From Bagarius yarrelli (lineage: Eukaryota; Chordata; Actinopteri; Siluriformes; Sisoridae): a stretch of 64,000 bases of DNA. The notes beneath the pieces are model-generated. The model saw only the letters and a program-made list of their open reading frames with translations. It was not told the origin of the DNA and ran no database searches. The position numbers and the translations under genes are program-made. Location of the stretch: positions 1,212,501 through 1,276,500 of the forward strand of contig VCAZ01000107.1 of the NCBI GenBank assembly GCA_005784505.1, read 5' to 3'. This document shows positions 20,695 through 32,559 of this stretch, piece by piece. Positions within the stretch are counted from its first letter, which is position 1; every line of letters starts with the position of its first letter.

Positions 20695-23040
20695 AGTGTG
20701 TGTACTAGCGTGTGGTTTTCATCCCTTGCAAGGAGCAATAAATTTATGCATGCATACCACAACCCGTCAGTCTGAGACAGGAAACGACTTGGAAGTTTTA
20801 GGCACTGATGCTGGAACTGTAGCTCCTGCGTGTCCCCGGTCCACGGGTGGACAGGTGTTCACCACGTGCACTTATGCACTAACACACATGGGCTGTCAAA
20901 AGTGGTCCAGCCCAAGCTGACCCTAGAATACCACGAGCACACCTGTGCCATTCAAACATGACCCGCTGTCATAAAGCTGGACAGTTTGGGCTGACGTGAC
21001 ATAGCATGACACGGTCCGTCAGTGTGGGTCGAAGTGCTACCTGAACACATTTTCAGAAAAAAAAACCAATGCGAAAACTTTGGGCCAAAGTAATAAAAAT
21101 AAAATGTATTGGTTCGTTCCAATTCTTATTAGAAAGTTGCACTAGCTGCAGAAGGGGGCAATCAGATGGTAGGAGAGATGCTTGAGAGTAGTTTTGAGTG
21201 GCTTTACACAGAGCTGCATGGACAGCAGATTTGCTCCACATGCTAGCCTGAGCAATTATCAAAGCTAATCATGGCCACACATGGGAAGCTGGAAGCGTTC
21301 CTAACTGTAGTGCAAGACAAGAAAAAGAAGGCCAGACATGCATCGAATACATAGCTGATGCATTTAAAATGCATCATGTAGAAATGACACAAATCTCAAT
21401 GTTGAGGTGTGTCAGGGTTTGATAGCTCATACCTGAGCACCCGCGTTGACCTGCTGTCTCTACGTTCTGGTCATCCCAACTGTCCTGTCCATTCTACTGT
21501 GCTGCCCTCGACCCCATGAACGTTGGCAGCGCCCAGTCGGTTGGGGCTAAAAAAAGGCCCCGGTGAGAGGAACAGACATAGAGTCTGCATTACCCAACTA
21601 ATCCCATTAAATCAATTTCTGTGCCAAGAGACAGGGTCAGCCAGAGTGCCACGTCACTCACCCACACCTCTGGCACTGACCGGGACCTGCACAGAACACA
21701 GGATGGGGGTGAGGGTGGGGACAACTGACCTGAGCCCAGGCTGAAGTGGAGGAGAATGCGGGCCACCTGCCGAGTGCGGGGTCTGATGCGTAGTGACGGC
21801 ACTGGAGCCTGGGGTACTTTGCAGTAGGCTTTCGGTATAGGAGGGTCTTGGTTTAATGTGTTTACAGCAGATTGCATCTTTGCTAGGGTCAACCACAGGG
21901 TGAGACACAACAGGAGTGGCCATGTGTCAGTCAGTAAAGAAAAGCTAAGACAGACACACAGACACACTCAGACAAACAACCAATGCTATTTACTCAGTCA
22001 CCTCCAGGCTGACATCAAACTGACACCAGCATCTACACAAACAGCTTAACATCTACTTCGACCCCGATCTTAAGTAGCTTTGTCCATTAAAATGATGTAA
22101 TGTCAGACGCAATGTCAAAGACACTTACGAGTCATCACTGTAGAGTCACAGATCCTACTTAAGTTGAGTCGTCACATAAGACAGAGATTTGTCGGTCCTT
22201 GCAGGTGCAACTTCAGGACAGGATTCTGGCCAAGCAACAAATACAACTCCATATAGAAAATTAGCCAAGTGTAAGTAATTGCATTAGTGATGCAGGTAAC
22301 ATATACCTCACTTTCAGGGCCAGGGTTCTTTTATCTGATTGGGGCTTGTGCTTAACCATCCCTTTAAGGGAGACCTTAGAGCACTTTGCATTTGATACGT
22401 GTCCAGGGGAGATTAATTAAGCACATAAAAAAGGATTTTGTAGACAATCCATTCTTGAATGTGTAAATGGTGATATATTTTGTAAGACCCGGGTAAAGAA
22501 AGACAGAAAATGGACAGGTTCAAACTGCACGGTTATGATATGGTTCCTGACCCCATTTATCTATTTGAAAGGTCCTAATTATGAAACAAAGGTAAAAAAA
22601 ATGAATATCTAGGATATGTAGGAATACAGCTTAAAAAACAATTTAGAAAAAATCAATCAATGTCGTCACCTATTTATCTCCGTCTTTTCTCCACCTTGTG
22701 CTTTAAAAGTAACACAAAAAAAAAGATAAGAATGAGGACAAGCTCACAGCGATCTATTGGCACACATGCCTGCAAGCCAGATGGTCTGTGTCTTAAAGCT
22801 TGGATGCTTCACCAGTTTCAGAGTTTCTGTACACTACTGTACAAAATGAATTTATCGCTTAACAAGAGTAATCGACACAACGCATAACAATGTGTGTTTA
22901 AATGCTGGAGGAACATAAACCATTAAACCGCCTTAAAAATAGAGGCTGAAATAAATCGTCAGGACGCTGTAAGTGACGAAGCAGAAACTTCAGAACACTA
23001 AAGCTATTCGATGAATCAGATTCTCATCTTGTCTCCAGGA
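20695..23040. other. Noncoding stretch, locally GC-richer
   Basis: Around 20800-21010 and 21420-21800 the DNA is GC-richer, with overlapping frames on both strands (for example 21523-21744 plus and 21590-21967 minus) that have no recognisable domain. A CA/GA-rich run lies at 21948-21980. No mobile element is identified. Confidence 0.3.
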
Positions 23041-24240
23041 ACTCATTACCAGAAAAATCAATACACCACATTCATTTACATCAACCTGTTTACACACTGG
23101 ACACATTCCTTCACCGCTGGATATCTGAGCTCACGTTGAGAGATGACTAAATTTAATCATGCAGAAAAAAAACCCTCCCCACACAATTAAATGCTCGGGT
23201 AAATATACACACGTGCACACAGGTGAGGCCTTTTCTTGACATGATTATTAACGCGGCTAATTAATCCACTGAACACACTTGCATTTAACCTGATCATCAG
23301 TTAGAAAAGAGGAACTCGTTTGGGCTTGTTTGGTTTTCAAAAATAATATTATTTAAGCAGTTTTCCTGATGGATATCAGCTAAATGTTTTTCGTATTTAC
23401 TTTTATCTATCCTTGTAGTGACTCCCCAATACGCATACTCCAAATTCCCTAAAATCCATGGAAGTGTAATAAGCCTGTGTGATACAAATTTAGTGTTAAA
23501 TAAACAGATATAAGGAGTAAAAGCCATTTCAAGAGGAGTGTATACATGCCAGAGAGCCTGGTGCTTTGGCAGGGCAGATGAAGATATCAAAGTCGAGGAG
23601 AAAGAGCAGACTGTGCATGCTGAGGAGGCATGGGGGAAAAACAGGGAGAGGGAGGGAGAGAATGTGTGTGTGTAATAGAAGGAGTAAGTGATTAAGTAAA
23701 GAGACAGAGGAAAAGAGAGAGAGGAGAGGAAGCGAGAGTGTGAGATATAGACAGACCGAGATGCACGAGTCAAACTTTGGTTGCTCCCTGAGGGTCTTAC
23801 TGTGCAAACAGGGCACAGTTTAAAGCCACACATCCTACCCAGGGAGTTCCTCCGTTCTGACTTTCCTCTCTCACTTATTCTCGTTTCTGTCTCTCCGGTA
23901 ATCCTGAAAGAACTCGTGTTTTTTATATGGATGATGGGAAAGAGACCTACTGATAGCGTTGGAGCCCAAAGTCGGTGCAAATCCCGTCGGAGTCTGATCA
24001 ATTTTTAATTTCGCTGCCGTTTATTCATGTTTGTCAGCACTGTCAGGGACGGGCTCTGCCACGGGGAAAACAAGGCACCATGCATACAAAGCACACGCCC
24101 GCATGTGTACACATCCCACACTCCGAATACACGCAAGATTACAGCTCAGCTCCTTTAACACACCTCTCAGAAATCAGAGTTTGACACGGAAATATTAAAC
24201 ACCACGACACTGACAGAGCAATGAATCTTCAGCCGAAGCT
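23041..24240. other. Candidate conserved noncoding region
   Basis: The segment 23040-23300 contains gattattaacgcggctaattaatcc; 23760-24010 contains ctttcctctctcacttattc and ctgatcaatttttaatttcgctgcc. Between them (23630-23760) is a GA-rich tract. The longest open frame of the window, 234 codons on the minus strand, crosses this mixture; its middle is the Ser/Leu-rich translation of the GA tract, so I do not call it a gene. Confidence 0.3.
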
Positions 24241-24916
24241 GGTGGATGCAGAAGCAGTGGGATTTAGAGAGAAGTTCAGAAGAACAGTAACTAGATTGGG
24301 AGGATGGGAAGAACCAAACTCCAATAAAAATATTAGTGCTCAGGTCAAGGTCCATGTACTGCAGGAATTTCCTGAGAGTGGAAACAAATATAATGGGAGG
24401 CCTCGGTGATGGGGTTGTTAACACTTTTATTACAGCCTGCCAACCTCAAATAATAATAATACAAAAAAAAGAAACTATATACCAGCAAAAGAATAAAGCA
24501 AAACAGCAGAAAGAAACATTCTAAAAATAAACACCTTATAATGTAAGTTGAAAAAAATTGTAGCTTACTGTGTTGTTGGAGTTTTTTCTTTCTAGAACAT
24601 TTATTACAAATCTGTCTAAACACCTTTACCCTACGATGAAAAATTTCTATCCTAATGGGAGTGGTCTCTTGTAGGATAAGCCTGCCCTCATACACACGGG
24701 CTCACAAGGAAGATTTTGGGGCGATGTTTTTAATCACACTAAATTGGAAATGGAAATTGTGAAAAAAAAATTTTTTTTTGGCATGATAACCTTGGGGAAA
24801 GTGTGTTGACGTGTATATACTGCACTATTGTGTTTGGGCATTTTGATATCCAGACCTTTTCCGCTTCGGCTCCCACTTCACTTTTCAAAGGGGTAAAAAA
24901 AATAAATATATACAGA
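24241..24916. other. AT-rich noncoding spacer
   Basis: Short frames on both strands are AT-rich chance frames. A-runs and a T-run (24765-24780) occur. No element is recognised before the Tigger-like repeat. Confidence 0.3.
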
Positions 24917-25400
24917 TACAGCGGTACCTTGGCTTGGAGTTTTTTGAGATAATCGTCTCTCAGACGATTTTTTTGCTTTGATTGGCGAGCTAAAATTTGG
25001 ATTACAAGCACGATTTAGACACCCAACCGCTAGTTGGTGTAGCGAACGCCACAGTGAACGCCATAACATCCGCCCACCATCAAGTGTGTCCCACTCGATA
25101 GCTAGTCAGACATGGACGATAGCAAGTGCGTAAGCAAGTGGAGTCGTCTACCTCTCCATGGTAAACGCTGTCCATTATACTTAATAAAACCAGTTTATTG
25201 CAGTACATATTATAGTATATTGCTTTATACAATATTTGTTATTTATATGTATAGATTTTTTTAATTTTAAAACACGTAACAAAAAAACTGTGTTGTTTCT
25301 TTGGGGACCCGGAACGGATAATTGGCATTTAAATTCATTTTAATGTGGAAAATTGATTTGACATATGAGTAATTTGAGTGAAGTTGTAAGTCAATATATA
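24917..25400. mobile_element. Tigger/pogo-like non-autonomous DNA transposon
   Basis: After a TA dinucleotide the left end reads cagcggtaccttggcttgga, like the CAGTGGTACCT ends of Tigger/pogo (Tc1/mariner superfamily) elements. On the complementary strand the right part reads actcatatgtcaaatcaa, ttttccacattaaaatg and atccgttccgggtcccc, again the typical subterminal sequence of these repeats. The right terminus has decayed into a (TA)n run (25395-25410). No transposase frame is present. Confidence 0.65.
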
Positions 25401-26260
25401 TATATATATAGTGGGTTCTTCAATAAGGTATTTGGTAAAGACTCTGGTATGATGTCTACCAAGCTGTTTTAACATGTTTAAATGACAGTTGTAATAAATA
25501 ATAAACACTTATGGCGTTTTATCAGGTAAGGTAAAAAAAAAGAGGCATCTGATCACCTCCTTGCTGATAGAACTGCTACTAATAATTTACCGCACCCCCC
25601 TCAAAATCCCGCTTTCCAGAAGAGGAGGCGGTCTGAGTGAAGTCGATTTCCTGCGCGCTGGTGCTTGTTGTAATTGCACGGCGAGGTGGCTGGGTGCGCC
25701 ATCAGTGACATCGCCAGTGAAAACGAGCAGAAAATCTAAGTGTTCCATATCAGAGAATATTTTCTCTCTGGCTAATGTGACTTAAATACCTTGTTCCACA
25801 GTCGAGTGGGCTGGCACCTGCTGCATAGGAACCGGCCAATTACCACACAGTCGCTCTAATTTTCTGATTCAATTAGAATGCTTCAGAGCTTTGCCGTCTA
25901 ATTGCAAACTACTTCACAGTTACCTCTCTGATTAATCACTGCCCATCTGTGAGCCATCGGAAAACTTGGTGGAACAAATCTGTGTATTTTAAAATGCCGA
26001 GGACTGAAGAATTGCAGCTCGCAAGATTGCCTGAACCCTGATCCTCTGACACACCGTGCCAAAGCAAAGCGGGGACACTGATTCGACAGTCACACCTATC
26101 GCTCCACAGTGACGCCCCTACTGTCAAAACACAAACAGACATGAAAGTGAATTCAGTTTTACATGATGATCTTCTCAGTGATGTGCAAATGTGCATAATG
26201 ATTTGATTACACAGGGAGAAATCTAGAAAACAAGTCATTCAAATGTCGAGTTGCTTAAGT
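25401..26260. other. Conserved-looking block 25780-26120 in noncoding DNA
   Basis: From 25810 to 25990 the sequence is dense in TAAT words: ggccaattaccacac, cgctctaattttctgattcaattagaatg, gtctaattgcaaac and ctgattaatcactg. The arrangement without repeats is typical of conserved developmental enhancers. The remainder is unremarkable. Confidence 0.35.
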
Positions 26261-26937
26261 TTGATAACCCACTTCCAGCATCTAAGCTCTCCACAGATCA
26301 ATATGTCTGCTTTTTACATTGGGACTCCAGTCCAGCTGATGTAAAGGTGAAAAACTAACACACCCACGGCAGGGCTGCACTGTCAAAGCAATAGTGCATT
26401 GCCCAGCCTGACCCTGCAGCCTCCCTGCTTGCACTCATACACCTTCTGACATTTCCAAGCACAAGGACACTGGGGTGTTTACACAGCGTGTACATAGCAT
26501 TACATCATCCCAGCAGCTGAGTTACCCACCTTTCTCTAAACGACTTGGCATCCAGACTCGACCACAGCGTGCAAAAAGAGCAGATAAGCCGACAATTGCG
26601 CTTCATTTTTTCTGCTCTTTCCTGCTACCCTAATGAGAAAAGGAACAGTAAGTATTTGCATGTTGTGGCCACAGTCCTATAATGATGTATAAGCCGATAG
26701 CTGAGGGAGAATATAATTCCGATATGTCAGATCTCTGATTTGGCCACAATTTGCATGGTTATAATAGCTTATCGACTGGCTCAAGGTTAAGGGAGGCCAC
26801 GGTGGCCGGCTGTAATGACTGCACGCTGCAAGTGTATTTCAAGCTGCTGGGACTCACTCACCCGAGCTTTTCCGTCAATACGTAATCTTAATAGCTTCAT
26901 CTCCTTTTGAACGTCTAGGCCAACGGTGACCGCTACA
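26261..26937. other. Noncoding, partly conserved-looking
   Basis: The segment 26500-26870 is free of repeats and contains gccgacaattgcgcttcatt, tatgatgtataagccgatag-like words and tttgcatggttataatagc (POU-like). No exon is seen; the minus frames at 26787-27087 translate the poly-C stretch as glycines. Confidence 0.3.
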
Positions 26938-26972
26938 ACCCCCCCCACCACCCCCCCCCCCCACCCACCCCT
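26938..26972. repeat. Poly-C tract
   Basis: Runs of C interrupted by A (accccccccaccaccc...). The G-rich complementary strand could form a G-quadruplex. Confidence 0.9.
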
Positions 26973-27237
26973 TTCGAAAGCCCCATGTATCACATAAACA
27001 TTTCCCATACAGATCAATAGAGGTGCCATTCATTAACCCTGGAATCTGTGCAAAGCCATATTCACATATTAGGTCGATCGATCGCAATATTTGAATGCGA
27101 CCAAATGTGAAATCTTTCCAAAAACATTATATCACAGCTTTCAGAAATCTGCTGGTGAATCAACCGTTTAAAGAAAAAAAATTTTATTAAGAAAAAATTA
27201 ATACATTTTTTTGTGTTTTTGCCTCGTAAATTTACTT

Positions 27238-27464
27238 TTGTGCAATTTATTATTTTTTGAGGATTTTAAAAAAGTTTTTTTTTAATTGCCTTTAACATTG
27301 ATAGGACAGGGAGATTAAATAGGGGTGATGGAGAAACAGGGGATGGGACTGGAAAGGACCCGCGCCGAAATCAAACCCGGGTTGCAGAAGCGCAACACTT
27401 TTAGCATGTGGGTGCCGGCGCCCTTGACCCACTACACCACGGCGCCGATCACTTGTGCAATTTA
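27238..27464 (-). mobile_element. tRNA-derived SINE with 12-bp target duplication
   Basis: On the minus strand the head reads ggcgccgtggtgtagtgggt (A box), then a B box (gggtttgatttc), a body (gtcccatcccctgtttctcc), a tail ending near ctatcaatgttaaaggc and an A-rich stretch. Perfect 12-bp direct repeats ttgtgcaattta flank it at 27238-27249 and 27453-27464, the expected mark of LINE-mediated insertion. The head differs from the L2-tailed family elsewhere in the window, so this is a separate SINE family. Confidence 0.85.
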
Positions 27465-27835
27465 GACAGAAAAATAAAATTTCATTATATTAGTCTAACC
27501 GTAGGCATCTGCACCCAGTAGCCCTCGTATGTGATGATTCGTTAGTACACCTTTGGGAAAGAAAATGCCATCCCTCCCAATTAGGCTGCGGCGTCTCATG
27601 CTAGAGCAACTTGCAGTATCCAGGTTGACCAATGAGAGACTAAAGGGTTAAACAGCTGCAGCACTCCAAAGAAAGTAAAAGTGCTCTTTCGGGATACATT
27701 TTCAGCACAAGATCAGTACATTCCAATATAATCACAGTTATTGTGGACCTGCCATCAGCAAAATAAAAAATATCTTTTAGCATTGTTTGCCAACTTTTCA
27801 ATGTTCTTGTAGCTTCTCTAAAAGGTGGAGGAGCG
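27465..27835. other. Short noncoding spacer
   Basis: Unique sequence; ccaatgagagac (CCAAT-like) near 27630. No feature is recognised. Confidence 0.25.
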
Positions 27836-28180
27836 AGAGCTTGCCTTCTCTCAGCTGTGTGGGTTTTGCAGCCTGACTCTCATTACACGGTAAATAAACA
27901 GCAGTGTGAGGCAGTCAGTCACCTGTGTAGCCCCAGAAAATGGTAGCCAGAGGCTTGCCACTCACTTCTACCATTTCCACTATATTTTTCGTGCCTCTGA
28001 GAGCAGGAACATCTAGCTTTACAGCACGGTGTGTTTTTCTGCCTAAAAGTGATTACACAGGTAAACAAACAGCGGCGTGCCGCCCTCGGTCAGTCACCTG
28101 TGCAGGTCGCTTCCTGTGGCTTCTCTAATGGTTTAATGATGAAGCATGGTTCAAGACTCGCTCTCACTTTATAGAGAAAG
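27836..28180. promoter_or_regulatory. Duplicated forkhead/CACCTG module (candidate enhancer)
   Basis: Two diverged copies spaced 171 bases apart share the order ATTACAC-GG, then a forkhead-type site (gtaaataaaca at 27890-27900; gtaaacaaaca at 28061-28071), then cagtcacctgtg (27916-27927; 28091-28102), which contains the CACCTG box bound by ZEB/SNAI/E-protein factors. Bases between the sites have drifted while the motif cores remain. The function as an enhancer is inferred. Confidence 0.45.
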
Positions 28181-28213
28181 CCATCAGCAGTACCTGACCT
28201 GACCAGACCCAAA

Positions 28214-28235
28214 ACACACACACACACACACACAA
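28214..28235. repeat. (CA)n microsatellite
   Basis: CA array of about 22 bases. Confidence 0.95.
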
Positions 28236-28323
28236 TCCAATCTACAGCCCTGCAAGAAAATTTATAGGGACAGAAGAAAAGACAAAAATGTACTGTGGTT
28301 AAAGCAGCAGGAAGCTTTCTAAA

Positions 28324-28324
<1 letters not shown>

Positions 28325-28368
<44 letters not shown>
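28325..28368. repeat. (CA)n microsatellite
   Basis: Perfect CA array of about 44 bases. With the array at 28214 it makes the minus-strand frame here a run of Cys-Val, which is not a gene. Confidence 0.95.
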
Positions 28369-28369
<1 letters not shown>

Positions 28370-29482
28370 CTTCATTTTCTGTCTGCAGAACATTAAAGTA
28401 CAAAAGCTAAAAAAGTCTTTTTGTTATGTTAAAAACAGTAAGAAGGTTAGGAAGATTAATGTATTGGGGAAATGGATAAATGCAAATAAATCTAAAATTT
28501 AAAAAAAAAATCTGAAATATTTCTAATTTATTTATTTATTCACCAAACTTTTCTAAAGCAATAAAGTTAAAAGGCATAACCTGCTTTTTTTATTTACCTT
28601 ATATAAATAATACTTCAAATATATAAATGGTATAAACTGTGACAGTAACACAAACACATCTGTGTAACACATCATTGCGCAGCTTCTTATTGTTCAGTAG
28701 AAAATAATACTAAACATCAAAAAGAAGCTAAAACTTGTGAAGGCTCAATCTTCTTTATTTATTTTAACTTATTTATATATTTAACTTTTAAATAATGACA
28801 TCTTAACCTATTACCCAAACAGCCAATCAGATAGCAGTCCTCCAGATCATTGACGTGGCTTTAATTGGTGGCTTAACCTATGTCCTCAGCTCACTTTAGC
28901 AGAAAGCGGTGTTTAAACTGCTAAATATGATGTCTATTGTCCACTGCAGTGTCGTCAGTTATCTTGTATTTTTTCCCCTCATCCAGCCTCAGTGCATGCT
29001 AGTCCTGCCCTTCTTTTTCAACCTAAGCAATGCTCTTAGTGTTAAAGCATAAAGTGTTCAACATTCCAGACATGGAAATGGTTTTTTCCTATCAAATCAT
29101 ATTAAAAGCATCTTCCGATTACTCTAAACGCTCTTCTTTAAGATGGAGATTTTTTTTATTATTATTATTGTAAACCCACTATTTCTATAGCGAATTCGTC
29201 TGGATACAGTACACTAAGTCCCAGGTTCAGATAAGAGGAGGTCGTCCCTGACAGGAAACTGATCAATTCTGCACACTGAGCGGTTAAAAACATAATTATT
29301 ATCTGACCTTTGACTATGTAACAAAATTCACGTTATCAGTGCAGGGACCTGACCTTAGACTCCTTTAAATGGGAGAGTATTGATTGTCTGTGCGCTGCAG
29401 ACAAACACCTCACACAGCATGTCTGGGACAGCACACAGAGATGAGAGACAAGCTGACAGAGAGCTGGAGCCTTGGCAATTAA

Positions 29483-29513
<31 letters not shown>

Positions 29514-30190
29514 AACCTGGGAGAAGTTCACTGCATGAGCCAACAATGGACTGAACATGTCTCAGTGAATTAATCACAGCCTGAGTCTGTGAGCGAAAGG
29601 GAATGTGTTTTGTGCCAAGGCAGCTACAGATTTCAGGTGATGTACGGGCCTTTACGGACATATTTATTAGGTACACGAGTCAATAATAATAATATACACT
29701 GTAGGCTTCCACACTCCATTCTGTAAATTTAATTAGAAACTATATAACATTTAAATCATATTCACAAACTAATCCAGGCCTTGGCACTGTATTGTCCTCT
29801 GAATCTGTTGCTGCATGCTTAGGGATCAAGTGCAAGTGTATCGCATTGTTTAATTATTTTTTCCATATTGGAATGTACTGATAATTTTAATTACCAACAC
29901 ATGCTATGGCAAACAAAATAACAATTATATTCTGAAAATATGAACAGGGTGAAAACGCCAAAACGCCAAACTAATGTCAATGAAATTCTTGCTTTTTTTT
30001 CCCACAGCATGCGTTTTCCATAAATAGTACTGTATCTATTCATGTTTCGTTTTTCCCACGCTCTTTTTTTCCCCTCTTTTGACAAATTAATTCAAAAATG
30101 AAACCTTATGAACATATTATGAGGTATGGGCAGGCAGGGAAAACCAAACAAAAGAGAATGATGGAGAAAAAAAAAAAAAAGAAAATATCA
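28369..30190. other. AT-rich noncoding stretch
   Basis: A (CA)n array lies at 29484-29508 and a poly-A run at 30164-30180. CCAAT/ATTGG words cluster at 28820-28880 (agccaatcagatag, ttaattggtggc). No exon or transposon is recognised. Confidence 0.35.
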
Positions 30191-30900
30191 AAGAAAATCA
30201 TGGGAATGAGGTAGGAGTGGCCGTGGGCCATGAGGTCAGTCCAAAGCTAAGAATGTTCAGGCTGCTATAGGCAATGAGCTGGAACTAAGCGAGGCCAAGC
30301 AACCCCAGGCTTGGACACCAGCCAGAAGCAGGCGTTCCTCAGGGGGCTATATTGAGGCACTTCACTTTCTGCCGCTCGCACACTAATGTTTTCATCAGTA
30401 CCAAAACAGAGAGCGCAAGACAGATACCCGAAATCACTCCCACCCATCGTCACACACTACAAGCAGGAGAAACAGAGATGCAGTTATGTTACTGCATACA
30501 TTACACATATTTTAGCTGAGCCACCCTGAAAGAGATGGGGGGTTTAATAGAGACACAATGGGCCTGAGAGCCACTGCTTTGGGGTGATGACTGAGAGACA
30601 AAGGAGGCCTGTCATGCGGGCCAGACAGCTGTGATCTGGGTGTCAAACTGCCTCCTCAGGCCACCATCTGCTGACACTGCCAGATGACACAGAAAATAGG
30701 ATTACAGTAACAGGGCAGAGGAGAAGCTGATGACCTAAACACTGTAATATCATTTTCTAGGAAAGCGACAAGCCCGGCCAGGAAAAAAGAGCAAGCTGAT
30801 CAGAGAGGTCAGAAGGGCCCTGATGATGTGGTGTACTAATCTACTGCACAGTTTAGGAAAACATTTAACTAGAGCTTAGAAAGGAGAGATCTTATGGGAG
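30191..30900. other. Candidate conserved noncoding region
   Basis: GC-balanced, repeat-free DNA in AT-rich surroundings. It contains several E-box words (agacagctgtgatc, accatctgctgac) and long balanced stretches such as 30595-30700. The minus frame at 30265-30453 shows no domain. Conservation is inferred from composition. Confidence 0.3.
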
Positions 30901-31057
30901 AGTTAAAAAAAAAAAAGTAACACCAACAAAATATCATACTAAACCTTTAAAAAATAATTAAAAAAATCATTTAAAATAAGTTTTAAGCTAAATTTAAGAT
31001 CCTGTTACGTATAAGAGAGTTAATATTCTTGCATACCTTATATTTATATTTACTGAC
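30901..31057. other. A-rich spacer
   Basis: A-run followed by AT-rich DNA. Nothing else is seen. Confidence 0.3.
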
Positions 31058-31146
31058 CCAGCAGCGGGAACTTGGTAGTGTTTTGCATCGAACCCTGATC
31101 TTTCAGTTAGCAGTCCAACAACTCAACCACTGCACTACCACTTCCC
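31058..31146 (-). mobile_element. tRNA-derived SINE head (minus)
   Basis: The reverse complement reads gtggtagtgcagtggttgag, then gactgctaactgaaagatc and gggttcgatgc, the tRNA-like head of the L2-tailed SINE family. The 3' part is missing or unrecognisable. Confidence 0.7.
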
Positions 31147-31739
31147 TTCATCATATCTTCATCAACATCTTTATGTTTTTACCCCTTCACATTCTCTCAG
31201 ATCTTTAGCTTCAGTTTATCGTGTCATTCCTCGGATTCGACTAAACTACCAAGGGTGCCAGATTATAAGTTATGCTCCCCCCCCCACCCCAAACTTATGA
31301 AACTTCCTTTCAAATTGATATTTGCAACAGCAGCCATATTTTTGTATATTTTCATTCAGGCTTTTTATTGAGTCTTTAATGTACTTTATTTGTATATGCT
31401 GTGTTTTTGTGTGCTTTGTGTTGCGATTGTCTTTGTCTAATATTAAGGTGACCTTGGGTGTTTTGAAAGCCACCATTAAAAATCATTGCATTGTTATTAT
31501 CATCATTATTTATAACCTAGAATTCCTAAACCTATTTAAAAGCAACATAATTAATAGCACAGAGGATTTTATTATGCCTGCTCTTTTAAGTTACCCGAGT
31601 CAAATATCAAAACCTTTAAAATCCTTACTATTACTTTTCAAAACCAAAATACCAGCATGGTTGCTGTGGGGGCCATAATGTAAAGTGAGACATGATAGAA
31701 AAAGTGAAACAGTTTACATTAATTTATGACAATTTTTTG
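31147..31739. other. AT-rich noncoding stretch
   Basis: A 118-codon plus frame at 31322-31678 is Ile/Leu/Phe-rich and reads as a chance frame; an ATT/ATC-rich simple stretch lies at 31495-31515. A C-run lies at 31277-31290. Confidence 0.35.
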
Positions 31740-32240
31740 CCCTCCAAGCTCAGTGGCGTGTAAGACTATGTTCCATCCACTTTAGAGAGCTAACAATGCG
31801 AGAACCCCCAGGATGACGTGAGAAAGAGCTAAAAATGAGCTCCAGAAACAACCATAATTAAGGGTCACCAGCGACCTGATAAATCGTTCCAGAAAGGCAG
31901 TCCCATTCTTTTGCCCCGTCAATCCCAATCTGTCCCAATCCAGCCAGCAGGAGCCTAACTGACATGTGACTGCAAGCAGCACCTATGGGTCAAGAGGTTA
32001 GTGTAGATCTCTGCAAATCTCCACAGGCATAGCATCAGATTAAAGATAAGAGGGGGTGAGATTGCCCTACAACCTTAACCTGATAAGACCCTTGAAATCT
32101 TCTGCTTTGACCTAGACTTGACTTCTTCATCTGCGGCATTAGGTACTATAATTAATGGCTGATAGGTGCTTGCTGCAATTCGTTCTGATGCTTTCTCGGC
32201 CGTTGGAATGGTGGCTGGCGCCAGGCTCATCTACCCTAGC
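31740..32240. other. Candidate conserved noncoding block
   Basis: Repeat-free and balanced, with accataattaagggtcacc, gcagcacctatgggtcaag, aggtactataattaatggc and gaatggtggctggcgccagg. These TAAT- and nuclear-receptor-like words suggest regulatory DNA. The minus frame 31782-31982 is probably incidental. Confidence 0.35.
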
Positions 32241-32559
32241 TGTGGAGTTTTAAAAAAACCTAATAGCTCTTCAGATCTGTAATGACCCTGAGTGGTTTAG
32301 ATGATGAAGACGCACACATCAACTGGTGTATTGTGTCCAGCCTGAGCCAAAGACAATGGATATCTAATGGATATTTTTGTATTTACATTGACCTACTTAG
32401 GTTCTTTCAAACAGTGCTGACGTGGTTGACATTAGGATGTGTGGAGATGCCTAGAGGGCACTCTGGAGTCTGGTTAATACCAGTACATTTTCCAGAACTG
32501 GTACTGAACCACATGGTTTTTTTTTTTTAGCTTTTCGCTGATCTTATGGATTTCCAAAA
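32241..32559. other. Noncoding spacer
   Basis: Contains an 82-codon plus frame without a recognised domain and a T-run at about 32518-32529. Confidence 0.25.

Noticed and set aside
22205..22270. 66-bp plus-strand exon between gtccttgcag and gtaagt
   Set aside because: One frame is open (ATSGQDSGQATNTTPYRKLA), but the acceptor tract is weak and such pseudoexons are expected by chance in 64 kb.
23297..24001. Longest open frame, 234 codons on the minus strand
   Set aside because: Its middle is the Ser/Leu-rich translation of a GA-rich tract, there is no domain or splice structure, and overlapping frames exist on the other strand. It is probably chance.
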